Shown here one piece after another: positions 40,201 through 47,411 of a stretch of DNA of 64,000 bases. The position numbers were made by a program, and so were the translations under genes. The stretch's first letter is position 1. Each line of letters begins with the position of its first letter. Source of the stretch: JASGMR01 sp963664675 (lineage in GTDB: Bacteria; Thermotogota; Thermotogae; Petrotogales; Kosmotogaceae); assembly GCA_963664675.2 (NCBI GenBank), contig CAXXLB010000007.1:259063-323062 (forward strand). Direction: 5' to 3'. The notes beneath the pieces were generated by a model that ran no database searches, was not told where the DNA came from, and worked only from the letters and a program-made list of their open reading frames with translations.

Positions 40201-40454
40201 AAAAATATATCGATCCGGATATAGATTTTGGTGATTTCATGACTTCGTTCAGAATAGCATTATATTTAAAAGAATCTACAGGACTGTATGGATTCAACGG
40301 AGAAAGCGGTTTTGATTCTTTGAACACTCAGATTGCCAGCTCTTTGCCTTCAACGATAAGAGGCGGCGAGGCATTTTTCACCGAAATAGATGGTGGAAGT
40401 TTTACCGAATCGGGTGATCAGGGTTCCGATATTCAATATGCAGGAATAAATTAA
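37281..40454 (+). CDS. Secreted lipoprotein with seven InlB B-type repeats and M30-like metallopeptidase domain
   Basis: 1057 residues. The N-terminus is a lipoprotein-type signal (FLSVSC, Cys21). Residues 28-552 are seven 75-residue repeats (SLTVNTDGQGDV, NPEKAEY, FDHWEGDLTGDVNPS, NSNKNITAVF) of the divergent InlB B-repeat type, followed by an Ig-like domain (~555-640). The C-terminal part contains the zinc-peptidase motif HEFQH (His862-His866) with WLNEAFSM (Glu888), resembling hyicolysin-like M30 enzymes. Probably a surface-anchored protease held off the membrane by a rigid repeat stalk; the substrate is unknown. Confidence 0.82.
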   Translation: MIRKFSFIILFLLVIFLSVSCVQQITTYSLTVNTDGQGDVTANPEKAEYGEGANVQLTAIPEEGWQFDHWEGDLTGDVNPSHITMNSNKNITAVFTEIPPETYSLTVNTDGQGDVTANPEKAEYGEGATVQLTAIPEEDWQFDHWEGDLTGDVNPSYIIMNSNKNITAVFTEIPPETYSLTVNTDGQGDVTVNPEKAEYEEGDNVQLTAVPEEGWQFNHWEGDLTGDVNPSYITMNSNKNITAVFTEIPPETYSLTVNTDGQGDVTANPEKAEYEEGDNVQLTAIPEEGWQFDHWEGDLTGDVNPSYIIMNSNKNITAVFTEVPPETYSLTVNTDGQGDVTVNPEKAEYEDGDNVQLTSVPDEGWQFDHWEGDLTGDVNPSYIIMNSDKNITAVFTDIPPETYSLTVNTNGQGDVTVNPEKAEYEEGDNVQLTAVPEEDWQFDHWEGDLTGDVNPSYITMNSNKNITAVFTEIPPETYSLTVNTDGQGDVTANPEKAEYEEGDNVQLTAVPEEDWQFDHWEGDLTGDVNPSYITMNSNKNITAFFQEIPNISPTIQKVSGPNGEVNEIDQTFQWTGSDSDGSISSYEYRKDGESWINIVNTQYVWNTISEGAHTFEARAKDNDGAYSEVITWSFTVIIYSGNVDLIGPVYNGNILLVSNESTNGNDSQNVGTLPDIINNSKNAKKTDDIYMVDAILPYNGDLSKNNLVSPDDIDNEEYSIGDTKLFWTYNFETGNYVQIISTLQYIGSNVEIWAEDTDDITLSNAQLLGEEFNDSIWDLVTTYFYTPSDVNGDGKVAILCFDIQDGFSGSGGYIGGYFDSSDLYTSGNSNHMEVFYIDTYPAMRYPESSPVDVSKAYSILAHEFQHMVNFNRNVFVEKTGHMVTWLNEAFSMAAEHMYEGVQTSRINYYNSSSSIRNGHSLLKWEDNGDTLASYSLSYLMGQYIRIQMNQGDNIFKEMLKDSNNDYRCVENAVKKYIDPDIDFGDFMTSFRIALYLKESTGLYGFNGESGFDSLNTQIASSLPSTIRGGEAFFTEIDGGSFTESGDQGSDIQYAGIN
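37362..38936 (+). repeat. Seven tandem 225-bp coding repeats
   Basis: Units begin at 37362, 37587, 37812, 38037, 38262, 38487 and 38712 with no length change between them (75 codons each). Long blocks are identical at the DNA level between units, including synonymous positions, which suggests recent duplication or ongoing homogenisation rather than only protein-level selection. Unit 5 (38262) carries the most substitutions. Confidence 0.92.
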
Positions 40455-40484
40455 ATGTTATTATTAAACTGAAAGATGATCACC

Positions 40485-40520
40485 AATATTTTTTTAAAAA
40501 TAAGAAATATTCCTTTTTTT
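40485..40520 (+). terminator. Possible terminator after the repeat lipoprotein
   Basis: Stem AATATTT / AAATATT with a 13-base loop followed by CC and seven T residues (40514-40520). Weak stem but good T-tract, 30 bases after the stop. Confidence 0.45.
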
Positions 40521-40551
40521 AATACAATATATCCAAAACAAAAGGAGTATT

Positions 40552-41382
40552 ATGACAAAAAAAGATAGGAAAATATATTTAATAAAAGTACCAAATAAAA
40601 TTGAAAAATTTAACAGTAGATTTATTAAAAATTATGAAAATGCTCTTATGGAACCCTGTGAAGAGCAAATACATAATTTGAGAATCAGTATAAGGGAATT
40701 ATCTGAAGGCCTTAAAATTTCTTCAGTTATATTAAAAAAGGATTATTATTCTATATGCAGGCGTTTAAAAGAACTTTTAAAAGTTTTAGGAACCCTCAGG
40801 GATTTGCATGTTGAAAAAGAGATTCTGAATGAGAAAATCGTATTCAATGATGATTTGAATCATAAAATAAATAAATATGAATTGATGGTAATAAAAGTAC
40901 TGGAAGAATTCGATATCACGATTTTTAAAAATGAAATGAACAAAATATTAGATGATCTGAAAAATGCGTACAAAAATTTAGATTTAAAAAAGATTGAAAA
41001 AAATACAAAGAAATTTCTTTGTGAAAGGTACTTCGATCTTATAAATAAAACAAAAAACCTCAATTATAATGATATAAAATCATTTCATAAAGCCCGAATT
41101 TCTTTTAAAAAATTCAGATACTCTTATGAATCATTGAAAAAATATTTATCTTTATCAAAAACTGATCTGAAGCGATTGAAAAAAATACAGGATGAATTGG
41201 GAGAAATAAATGACATACAAAATACACTGGATTACTTGCTGGACTTCTGGAATTCAAAAATTTCAAAAAATTCTATGCAGTCATTAAATATTATAAAGCA
41301 TAGAAAAATCGAACAATTTTTATTTAAATTAGAAGTTGAAAAAACTTTTTTTAAAAAATTAATTCGAAAAGTAAATATTTAA
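40552..41382 (+). CDS. CHAD-domain protein
   Basis: 276 residues, entirely helical and very Lys-rich. The two halves each have the CHAD histidine motif: IHNLRISIRELSEGLK with RDLHVEKE in the first, FHKARISFKKFRYSYE and LGEINDIQNTLD in the second. CHAD domains bind polyphosphate; this organism has PPK1 and Ppx at 0.4-4.0 kb, so a polyphosphate-granule or polyphosphate-binding role is likely. No attached CYTH domain. Confidence 0.87.
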   Translation: MTKKDRKIYLIKVPNKIEKFNSRFIKNYENALMEPCEEQIHNLRISIRELSEGLKISSVILKKDYYSICRRLKELLKVLGTLRDLHVEKEILNEKIVFNDDLNHKINKYELMVIKVLEEFDITIFKNEMNKILDDLKNAYKNLDLKKIEKNTKKFLCERYFDLINKTKNLNYNDIKSFHKARISFKKFRYSYESLKKYLSLSKTDLKRLKKIQDELGEINDIQNTLDYLLDFWNSKISKNSMQSLNIIKHRKIEQFLFKLEVEKTFFKKLIRKVNI

Positions 41383-41413
41383 TTTTTATTGAATATCGGA
41401 AACTTTTTTGAGT

Positions 41414-41419
41414 TATAAT
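41414..41419 (+). promoter_or_regulatory. -10 element before the Cache-domain gene
   Basis: TATAAT at 41414-41419, 29 bases before the GTG start, with a suboptimal TTGAAT at 41389-41394 (19-base spacing). Confidence 0.45.
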
Positions 41420-41448
41420 AAAATATAGCTTATAGAGGAGTTGTTATT

Positions 41449-42216
41449 GTGAAGATAAAATTATTTTCAGTGTTTTTTTTAATTTTCTTTCTAATTTCAC
41501 AGGTGACCTTTTCCAGTATTATAAATTTTGAAGAAAATGAAGAAATCAGTAATAGCATTTTAAATTCCTTCATCGCTTTAGTTGAAGGAAAAATGAACAG
41601 TAATTTAGAAATCCAAAGAATTCTTTCAAGAACGGCGGAATTAAAATCTGGAAAATGGATGTTGGCAAAAGAGTTAATAAGCACTTTCCAGTATCACGAA
41701 GATTATTCTTTAATTTGGTATTCTCTGCCTGACGGTAATTATTACAGATCGGATGTTGGATTGACCGATCAAAATTTATTTGACAGGAAATATTTTCCTT
41801 CATTATTAAATAAAAACGAAGTGTTTGGAGATATTGTGACCGGTAAAACTTCTGGTAAAAAATCTATAATTATCGCCGTACCAGTAATAAATAACAGTGA
41901 AGTAGTTTCAATTATTGGTTGTTCAATTTACTGTGAAGAATTCACAAAAGCGCTTATCGAGAAAGTGAAATTGCCTGATAAAGCATTTTTTTTAATAATG
42001 GATAATAACGGGAACTTTATTTTGAATTCAAGTGAGGATTTATTAATAGATAATCCATTTAATGAAGGCACAACTTCATTTAAAGAAGCAATGAAAAACG
42101 TTTTGAATACAAAAAATGGATATGAAGAATTCGAATACAACAATAAATTGCACAAAATTATTTATGAAAAATCTTCTTTAACAAATTGGATTTATATAAT
42201 TGGACAGACGTATTAA
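41449..42216 (+). CDS. Exported stand-alone Cache-domain protein
   Basis: 255 residues, GTG start with AGAGGAG upstream. A hydrophobic N-terminus (LFSVFFLIFFLISQVTFS) is followed by a double-PAS-like sensor domain: YYRSDVGLTDQNLFDRKYF and GKKSIIIAVPVI are typical of the dCache ligand region. No second membrane segment, kinase, cyclase or chemotaxis domain follows, so it may act as an extracytoplasmic ligand-binding partner for another protein. Function unknown. Confidence 0.72.
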   Translation: MKIKLFSVFFLIFFLISQVTFSSIINFEENEEISNSILNSFIALVEGKMNSNLEIQRILSRTAELKSGKWMLAKELISTFQYHEDYSLIWYSLPDGNYYRSDVGLTDQNLFDRKYFPSLLNKNEVFGDIVTGKTSGKKSIIIAVPVINNSEVVSIIGCSIYCEEFTKALIEKVKLPDKAFFLIMDNNGNFILNSSEDLLIDNPFNEGTTSFKEAMKNVLNTKNGYEEFEYNNKLHKIIYEKSSLTNWIYIIGQTY

Positions 42217-42248
42217 AATTTGAATACTTTTTGTATTTTAAATTTTTC
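42216..42248 (+). terminator. Candidate terminator after the Cache gene
   Basis: Imperfect hairpin with left arm 42216-42227 (AAATTTGAATAC), five-T loop and right arm 42233-42245, followed by TTC. It begins in the stop codon. The rest of the 120-bp gap to the convergent HAD gene holds only A+T-rich runs. Confidence 0.45.
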
Positions 42249-42336
42249 AAAGAATCACTATCATTTTAATTTGTGAAATTATAACCTTTTTTGTCCGATA
42301 ATATCTTTGATGAAAAAGAGTAGTTTTTTTATTTTT

Positions 42337-42963
42337 CTATATTATAAGATTAGGTACCAACTCTTTATAATCATTTATAGTAATATCTGCTTCAGTTTTT
42401 AAATTTTTCCTGTCCGGGTCAAAGAGAATTGCTCTAATACCTGCTTCGTGAGAAGCACATATATCTATTTCTCTGTCACCTATACTGAAAGTATCTTTTC
42501 GCGAAAGTTTGTATTTTTCTAAAATAAATAATATACCATCAGACGACGGTTTCCTTTTCAATCCATTCTCAACAGTCAAAATATCTTTGAATAGATCATT
42601 CATACAATTCTTCTCAAGAAGTTTTATTATTTTACTTTTTTTTCTATGAGAAAAAATAAAATTCAAACCCTTTTTCTCTAAATTTAATTTGCATAAATTT
42701 ACTGCATCAATATAGGGTTTTTGATCAAAAGAGTATTTACTTTCGATAGAATTATATTCATTCATAAAATCGTCAAAGTTAATTTTAATATCAAAATCTT
42801 CTTTGATGTTTTCAAATGCAAATTCCCTCGATTTTTTTAACAACTTTTTCAAATAATCTTCATCTAGATTTATGCCATAATTATGAAAAATTTCTCTGAA
42901 GACCTTTATTGTCACCGGAAAAGTATCGAAAAGAGTGCCACCAAAATCCCATATTATATTCAT
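42337..42963 (-). CDS. HAD-superfamily hydrolase with altered motif I
   Basis: 208 residues with a helical cap between motif I and motif II, like phosphoglycolate-phosphatase/beta-phosphoglucomutase relatives. Motif I reads WDFGGTLFDT: the nucleophile Asp is present but the second, acid/base Asp is replaced by Gly. Motif II FSHRKKS, KRKPSSDG (motif III Lys) and SIGDREIDI (motif IV) are kept. A GGT variant of motif I occurs in some HAD subfamilies. Activity and substrate are unknown. It lies 7 bp after the secreted repeat-protein gene. Confidence 0.8.
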   Translation of the reverse strand: MNIIWDFGGTLFDTFPVTIKVFREIFHNYGINLDEDYLKKLLKKSREFAFENIKEDFDIKINFDDFMNEYNSIESKYSFDQKPYIDAVNLCKLNLEKKGLNFIFSHRKKSKIIKLLEKNCMNDLFKDILTVENGLKRKPSSDGILFILEKYKLSRKDTFSIGDREIDICASHEAGIRAILFDPDRKNLKTEADITINDYKELVPNLII

Positions 42964-42970
42964 TATTATA

Positions 42971-44848
42971 TTACTTCCCTATTTTCATTATCAAAATATC
43001 TTTTTTACCGTGATTTCCACTTATATCTCCGTCATTTGAACTGGTTTCACCTAAAATCAAATAACTTTTATCTTTCAGTTGAATAATATCTTTACCAATA
43101 TCGTCACCCGTTCCGCCATATTTTCTTTCCCAAAGAATTTCACCATTTTCATTTATTTTAAAAATGATTAAATCAAAATCATTTATGTATACATTTCCCA
43201 GAATTCCCATTTCAAAGCCTTTAGGTTTATTTTGAATTGATTCGGTCCGTCCGGTAAACAGAATTTTATCATCATCAGTTATAAAAGCGCCTGAAACAAA
43301 ATTATCAGATTTGTCACCATAAGCTTTTCTGTAAATAAGTGTTCCGTTATCATCAATTTTGTAGACAACTATATCATAATCGTCATTCTTTTTTCCTGGA
43401 GTTAAATTCACTGTATTTGAAGAACCGATTACATAAACATCATCATTTTTATCCTTGAGAATACTCGTTGCAAAATCATCACCTTTTCCTCCTAAAGTAT
43501 CCTGCCACAGTATTTCTCCATTTTGATCAATTTTTATAAGCCAGATATCCCTTTGATTAATTATAATATTCTCTATATTTAAATTATCACTATAAAAATT
43601 TTCTATCTCACAATCAGATGATCTCGTATTTCCAACTATGACGAAATTTTTATCCGATGTTTCAACTATGTCTATAGCATAATCATATGAACTTCCACCA
43701 TAATTATTTTGCCACTTTATTTTTCCATCTTTATCAATTCTAATAACAAAAAAATCGTAACTTCCATACAATTCGTATTCCTCAGCATCATTTGAAGAAG
43801 TAAATCCGATAATTATAAAATCATTCTCTGAAGTCGGCAAAATTTTATATCCCGCTTCATCACCTTTACCCCCAATAATTTTTTGCCATATAACATAACT
43901 ATTTTTATCCATCTCTATAATCCAGATATCAAAATCATTATTATTACTCTTGTCATAATAAGATATTCCCGTAAGAATATAATTTCCGGATTCTGTTTCT
44001 ATAATATCCATGAATTTATCAAAACCATATTCTCCAAGAGATCTTTGCCACATATAATATCCTCTATCGTCAAGCTTAATAATCCAGCCTTTAGAAAGAC
44101 CGTCTTTATTTGAAGAATTAACGTTACCGTCAATGGAATTCGAACCCCCAACTATTATGTAACCATCTTTTGATTGCAAAACCTTGTAGGCGCTTTCATT
44201 TTCAGAACCACCTAAACATCTTTGCCACAATAATTCAGGAACATATACCGTTCTGAATGTAAAAACATTGGAAGATTTCTGAAAACCGTATTTATCCTTT
44301 GCTACAACTTTCCATAAATAAATAGTAGAATCTTCAAGTTCAGTAATATCGATACTCTGTTCAGTGATATTTTTTTTGATCAGTTTCATATTTTCTTTAT
44401 TACCAAAATAAACATCATATACAATCTTTTCATCATCCGGATCAATAGCTGCCCACTCAAGTACAATACTCTTTTCTTCGATCTTTTCATTATTAAGTGG
44501 ATAAAAATCATCTTCGATAAATTCAGGCGATAAATTTACGTTAATTACTGATAAATTAAAAATTATATAATCCGTTTTTCCATTTAATGATGAAATTTTT
44601 ATCACTATTCTATAAACCGCCGGAGCGTCATTTTTTGATTGATAAGTGTATATTCCATATTTTATCTGCCCGACACTATTTTGTACAGAAAATTCTGCTC
44701 CCTTTGTCACATTGTTCAGTATTTTATTGAGATCTAATACGAATTCCTTTCCCTCTTCGACTGAATAATTCTGAAAGGTAATTACATCACAAAATGAAAT
44801 GGCGAACAAAAAAATAAATAAACCGGTGATAAATATTTTTTTTCTCAT
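42971..44848 (-). CDS. Secreted protein with beta-propeller-like WxxxxGG repeats and Fn3-like domain
   Basis: About 625 residues from ATG 44848 (GGGGA upstream); signal peptide IFITGLFIFLFAISFC. An N-terminal cadherin/Ig-like region is followed by an Fn3-like domain (IVLEWAAIDPDDEKIVYDVY, TIYLWKVVAKDKYGF), then at least seven ~55-65-residue repeats of the form ...G-(F/Y)-I-(I/V)-G-S/T..., IIKLDxxGxxxWQ, GGxxxD. These resemble the PQQ/delta-60-type propeller blades of outer-surface proteins. No catalytic motif; role probably adhesion or binding. Confidence 0.68.
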   Translation of the reverse strand: MRKKIFITGLFIFLFAISFCDVITFQNYSVEEGKEFVLDLNKILNNVTKGAEFSVQNSVGQIKYGIYTYQSKNDAPAVYRIVIKISSLNGKTDYIIFNLSVINVNLSPEFIEDDFYPLNNEKIEEKSIVLEWAAIDPDDEKIVYDVYFGNKENMKLIKKNITEQSIDITELEDSTIYLWKVVAKDKYGFQKSSNVFTFRTVYVPELLWQRCLGGSENESAYKVLQSKDGYIIVGGSNSIDGNVNSSNKDGLSKGWIIKLDDRGYYMWQRSLGEYGFDKFMDIIETESGNYILTGISYYDKSNNNDFDIWIIEMDKNSYVIWQKIIGGKGDEAGYKILPTSENDFIIIGFTSSNDAEEYELYGSYDFFVIRIDKDGKIKWQNNYGGSSYDYAIDIVETSDKNFVIVGNTRSSDCEIENFYSDNLNIENIIINQRDIWLIKIDQNGEILWQDTLGGKGDDFATSILKDKNDDVYVIGSSNTVNLTPGKKNDDYDIVVYKIDDNGTLIYRKAYGDKSDNFVSGAFITDDDKILFTGRTESIQNKPKGFEMGILGNVYINDFDLIIFKINENGEILWERKYGGTGDDIGKDIIQLKDKSYLILGETSSNDGDISGNHGKKDILIMKIGK

Positions 44849-44917
44849 GATAATTCCCCAAACAAACACATCTTTAACTTATAAAAAGCTTATATATCTA
44901 TGCACTATAATAATTTT
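44849..44917. other. Short gap upstream of the secreted repeat protein
   Basis: 69-bp A+T-rich gap between two leftward genes. No terminator with T-tract was clear for the branching-enzyme gene. Confidence 0.3.
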
Positions 44918-46519
44918 TTAATTCTTGGCAAAAACTCTAAAATCTATTTTTGGAAATATTGCATCCAACCAATTCAATTTTTCTATATACTTTTTATCAA
45001 TGTTATCGTCATTAACTTCTTTTTCAATGTTCATAAAATTATTCAGGAAAAATTTTGTCCTGTTTTCAGCATATTCTACTGTCGTACCGGTTGTTATTAT
45101 AAAAGCCCAATCACTCGATTGTGCAAGCAAGAGTTCACGGGCCATCTGATTAAGAGCTGCCTCTATGTTAGGATTAGAAGTGTTTTTATGTATGGTGGCC
45201 AGACGAATCATTCTTTCTGTCATTTCATCAAGATGTCTATAAATCCAATCATTTTTCCCATTAAGCCACACTTCGTTATAACCATTTGCTCCCCACGTTG
45301 AGGAATTAGGAACAACAATCTGTACGGCTTCCATTCGATCAAATACTTCAGGTGGAGTAGCAGGAATAACTTCAGGAATACTTGCCAATTCTTCAAACAA
45401 CGCTTCAATAAACATCGGTCCTTCATACCACCAGTGACCATAAAGCTCCGCATCAAAAGGCGCAACAATATTTGGAGCAACATCGCCCATTTCTTTACTC
45501 AAGCGTAAAATTTGTTCTTTTTTCTTATGCGCAAAATCTTTTGCGTGAATTTTAACTATTTCTTTTGCTTTATCGATATCGTAATAATCTTTATCATCAA
45601 TCGATACATTCTTTCCTGTTATTCTATAATATTTTATACCTGTATTACATCTTATCCCTGATGGATCAATATAAGGAGAAATATATTCATCATCTCTTTC
45701 AAATCCAACGTCTTTATAAAATTCTCTATAAGCGGGGTCACCGGGATATCCAACTTCAGCACTCCACACCTGCTGACTGGATTCGGGATCACGGGCAAGT
45801 ACAAAAACCCCTTCAGGTGTTATTACAGGTTCATAAACACCATATTTTGGAGTTGGATCACCGTAGATCAGTCCATGTGTATCTACAAAGAAAAATTTAA
45901 GCCCGGCTTCACTTAAAAACTTATCCACGCCTGGTACATAGGCACATTCAGCCAACCAGGTGCCTCTTGGCTTTTTTCCCATGTAATTTTCATATGTTTG
46001 AACACCAATCTCAATTTGTGCCTTTACTGCCTCAGGGTACCTTAACATAAGAGGCAAAAAACCATGTGTTGCATTACATGTGATGATTTCTAAATAACCT
46101 TTTTCCTGAAAAGAGGCAAATTCGGATAATATGTTTCCGTTACACTCCAAATAAAATTTTTTTATTTCGTTTAACTTTTCAAAATAATAGTTGGCCATTT
46201 TTAGTTTCTTTTCATTTTCATCTTTTGTTTTTTCAATTTCTTTCTTCGCCAAAGCTATACTTGAATCCAAATAATTCAGATATTTTTCCTGAAGATCCTT
46301 ATTAACTAACATTTCCATAAGTGGAGGAGTAATACTCATCGTTATTCTGAAAAAAATATTTTTTGATTCTAAATTTTTAAATACCATTAAAAATGGAATA
46401 TAAGTTTCTGTTATTGCTTCAAAAAGCCACCTTTCTTCCATATATTGTTTGAAATCAGGATGATTAATGAACGGAAGATGTGCATGAAGCATTAATGTAA
46501 AAAAACCATTTTTCTTCAT
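44918..46519 (-). CDS. GH57 1,4-alpha-glucan branching enzyme
   Basis: 533 residues. N-terminal FTLMLHAHLPFINHP is the GH57 entry motif. The catalytic Glu is about Glu191 in GTWLAECAY and the catalytic Asp about Asp356 in APFDAELYGHWWYEG. The C-terminal DUF1957-type helical domain ends with STWGANGYNEVWLNG. It forms alpha-1,6 branches in glycogen-type glucan in the cytoplasm. Its ATG overlaps the stop of the DUF4912 gene, an association seen repeatedly in this phylum. Confidence 0.93.
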   Translation of the reverse strand: MKKNGFFTLMLHAHLPFINHPDFKQYMEERWLFEAITETYIPFLMVFKNLESKNIFFRITMSITPPLMEMLVNKDLQEKYLNYLDSSIALAKKEIEKTKDENEKKLKMANYYFEKLNEIKKFYLECNGNILSEFASFQEKGYLEIITCNATHGFLPLMLRYPEAVKAQIEIGVQTYENYMGKKPRGTWLAECAYVPGVDKFLSEAGLKFFFVDTHGLIYGDPTPKYGVYEPVITPEGVFVLARDPESSQQVWSAEVGYPGDPAYREFYKDVGFERDDEYISPYIDPSGIRCNTGIKYYRITGKNVSIDDKDYYDIDKAKEIVKIHAKDFAHKKKEQILRLSKEMGDVAPNIVAPFDAELYGHWWYEGPMFIEALFEELASIPEVIPATPPEVFDRMEAVQIVVPNSSTWGANGYNEVWLNGKNDWIYRHLDEMTERMIRLATIHKNTSNPNIEAALNQMARELLLAQSSDWAFIITTGTTVEYAENRTKFFLNNFMNIEKEVNDDNIDKKYIEKLNWLDAIFPKIDFRVFAKN

Positions 46520-47286
46520 AATTTACCACCACTTTTTATTTTAGATAATTTTTTTATATGTTCACTTGACGATGGATTCAGATATTCAAGATTAATCTCA
46601 GAGGTCAACGAACCATTAAATTCCTCATTTTTCTCAATCGAGTTAATTGTTTCTTTATCAAGCTTTTTCCAGTCATGTGATTTCAATAATATCCATTTTT
46701 CACTTTTTGAAAACCTTGGTGAACTTGAGGGAGTTTTAATTGTGTTGGACTTTATCAAACATGAAAAAGTCTCATCCATATAGTAACCAATCTCACCAAT
46801 ATAATTTGCATTTTGATTTTCTACATTGAAATAATACTTTCCTGCTTCAACTGGAATTTCTGATTGAAATATTTTATTACCATTAGAACCATTATAAATA
46901 ATGTTTGTAATATCAACAACCCGTGCAAAGATCTGTATATCAAGAGATTTAAGTAAATCAATTGTGTTATCAGAAAAATCCCATCTTAAATGAACCCAGT
47001 ATGGGCTGACATATTCCAGGATGACAGCATCTTTTTTATATGTTTTCGGTATCTCTTTAATAGCGTGAGATGATTCAATTTTTTCTTCACAAACATTTTT
47101 ATTTGGTTCATTTTTTCCATAACTGGATGATCCAATATTTTCTTCCAAATATTTCTTGATTAATTTCAGTATTTCTCTTTTTTTCATTGTTCTTTTTAAC
47201 CTTAAATTAAGTAACTTAGCAATTTTTCTCAAATCCTGAATAGAAGGATTATCTTCAATGATCTTTTTAATCTTTTCATTTTTCAT
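46516..47286 (-). CDS. DUF4912 protein with N-terminal Rho-N/SAP-like domain
   Basis: 256 residues. The N-terminal ~50 residues (IQDLRKIAKLLNLRLK, KKREILKLIKKYL) look like a small helical SAP/Rho-N module. A linker follows, then the DUF4912 part (SPYWVHLRWDF, YYFNVENQNANYIGEIGYY, SPRFSKSEKW), which is carbohydrate-binding-module-like. Linked by ATGA overlap to the GH57 branching enzyme, so a role in glucan binding or in organising glycogen synthesis is inferred, not shown. Confidence 0.82.
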   Translation of the reverse strand: MKNEKIKKIIEDNPSIQDLRKIAKLLNLRLKRTMKKREILKLIKKYLEENIGSSSYGKNEPNKNVCEEKIESSHAIKEIPKTYKKDAVILEYVSPYWVHLRWDFSDNTIDLLKSLDIQIFARVVDITNIIYNGSNGNKIFQSEIPVEAGKYYFNVENQNANYIGEIGYYMDETFSCLIKSNTIKTPSSSPRFSKSEKWILLKSHDWKKLDKETINSIEKNEEFNGSLTSEINLEYLNPSSSEHIKKLSKIKSGGKL

Positions 47287-47301
47287 GGCGATTCACCCCT
47301 T

Positions 47302-47332
47302 TTGGTCATATTACTTTATTATTGGTCATATT
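47302..47332. promoter_or_regulatory. Direct repeat in the DUF4912 leader
   Basis: The 11-mer TTGGTCATATT occurs at 47302-47312 and again at 47322-47332 (20-bp period, about two helical turns), between the promoter and the DUF4912 start. It is a candidate operator for sugar- or growth-dependent control of the branching-enzyme pair. Confidence 0.5.
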
Positions 47333-47347
47333 TTATTATTAACTCTA

Positions 47348-47377
47348 ATTATATACGATTATAGCTCTTTATTTCAA
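47348..47377 (-). promoter_or_regulatory. Promoter of the DUF4912-branching enzyme unit
   Basis: On the minus strand TTGAAA (plus-strand 47372-47377) and TATAAT (plus-strand 47348-47353) are 18 bases apart, within the 125-bp gap after hisS. The direct repeat lies just downstream of the expected transcription start. Confidence 0.68.
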
Positions 47378-47411
47378 AAATTCTACCCCAGACAACAGAA
47401 TTAACCATATA

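Noticed and set aside
44900..45301. 133-codon frame opposite the branching-enzyme gene
   Set aside because: Antisense to a strongly conserved GH57 gene; composition rich in Cys/Phe/Ile and no ribosome site.
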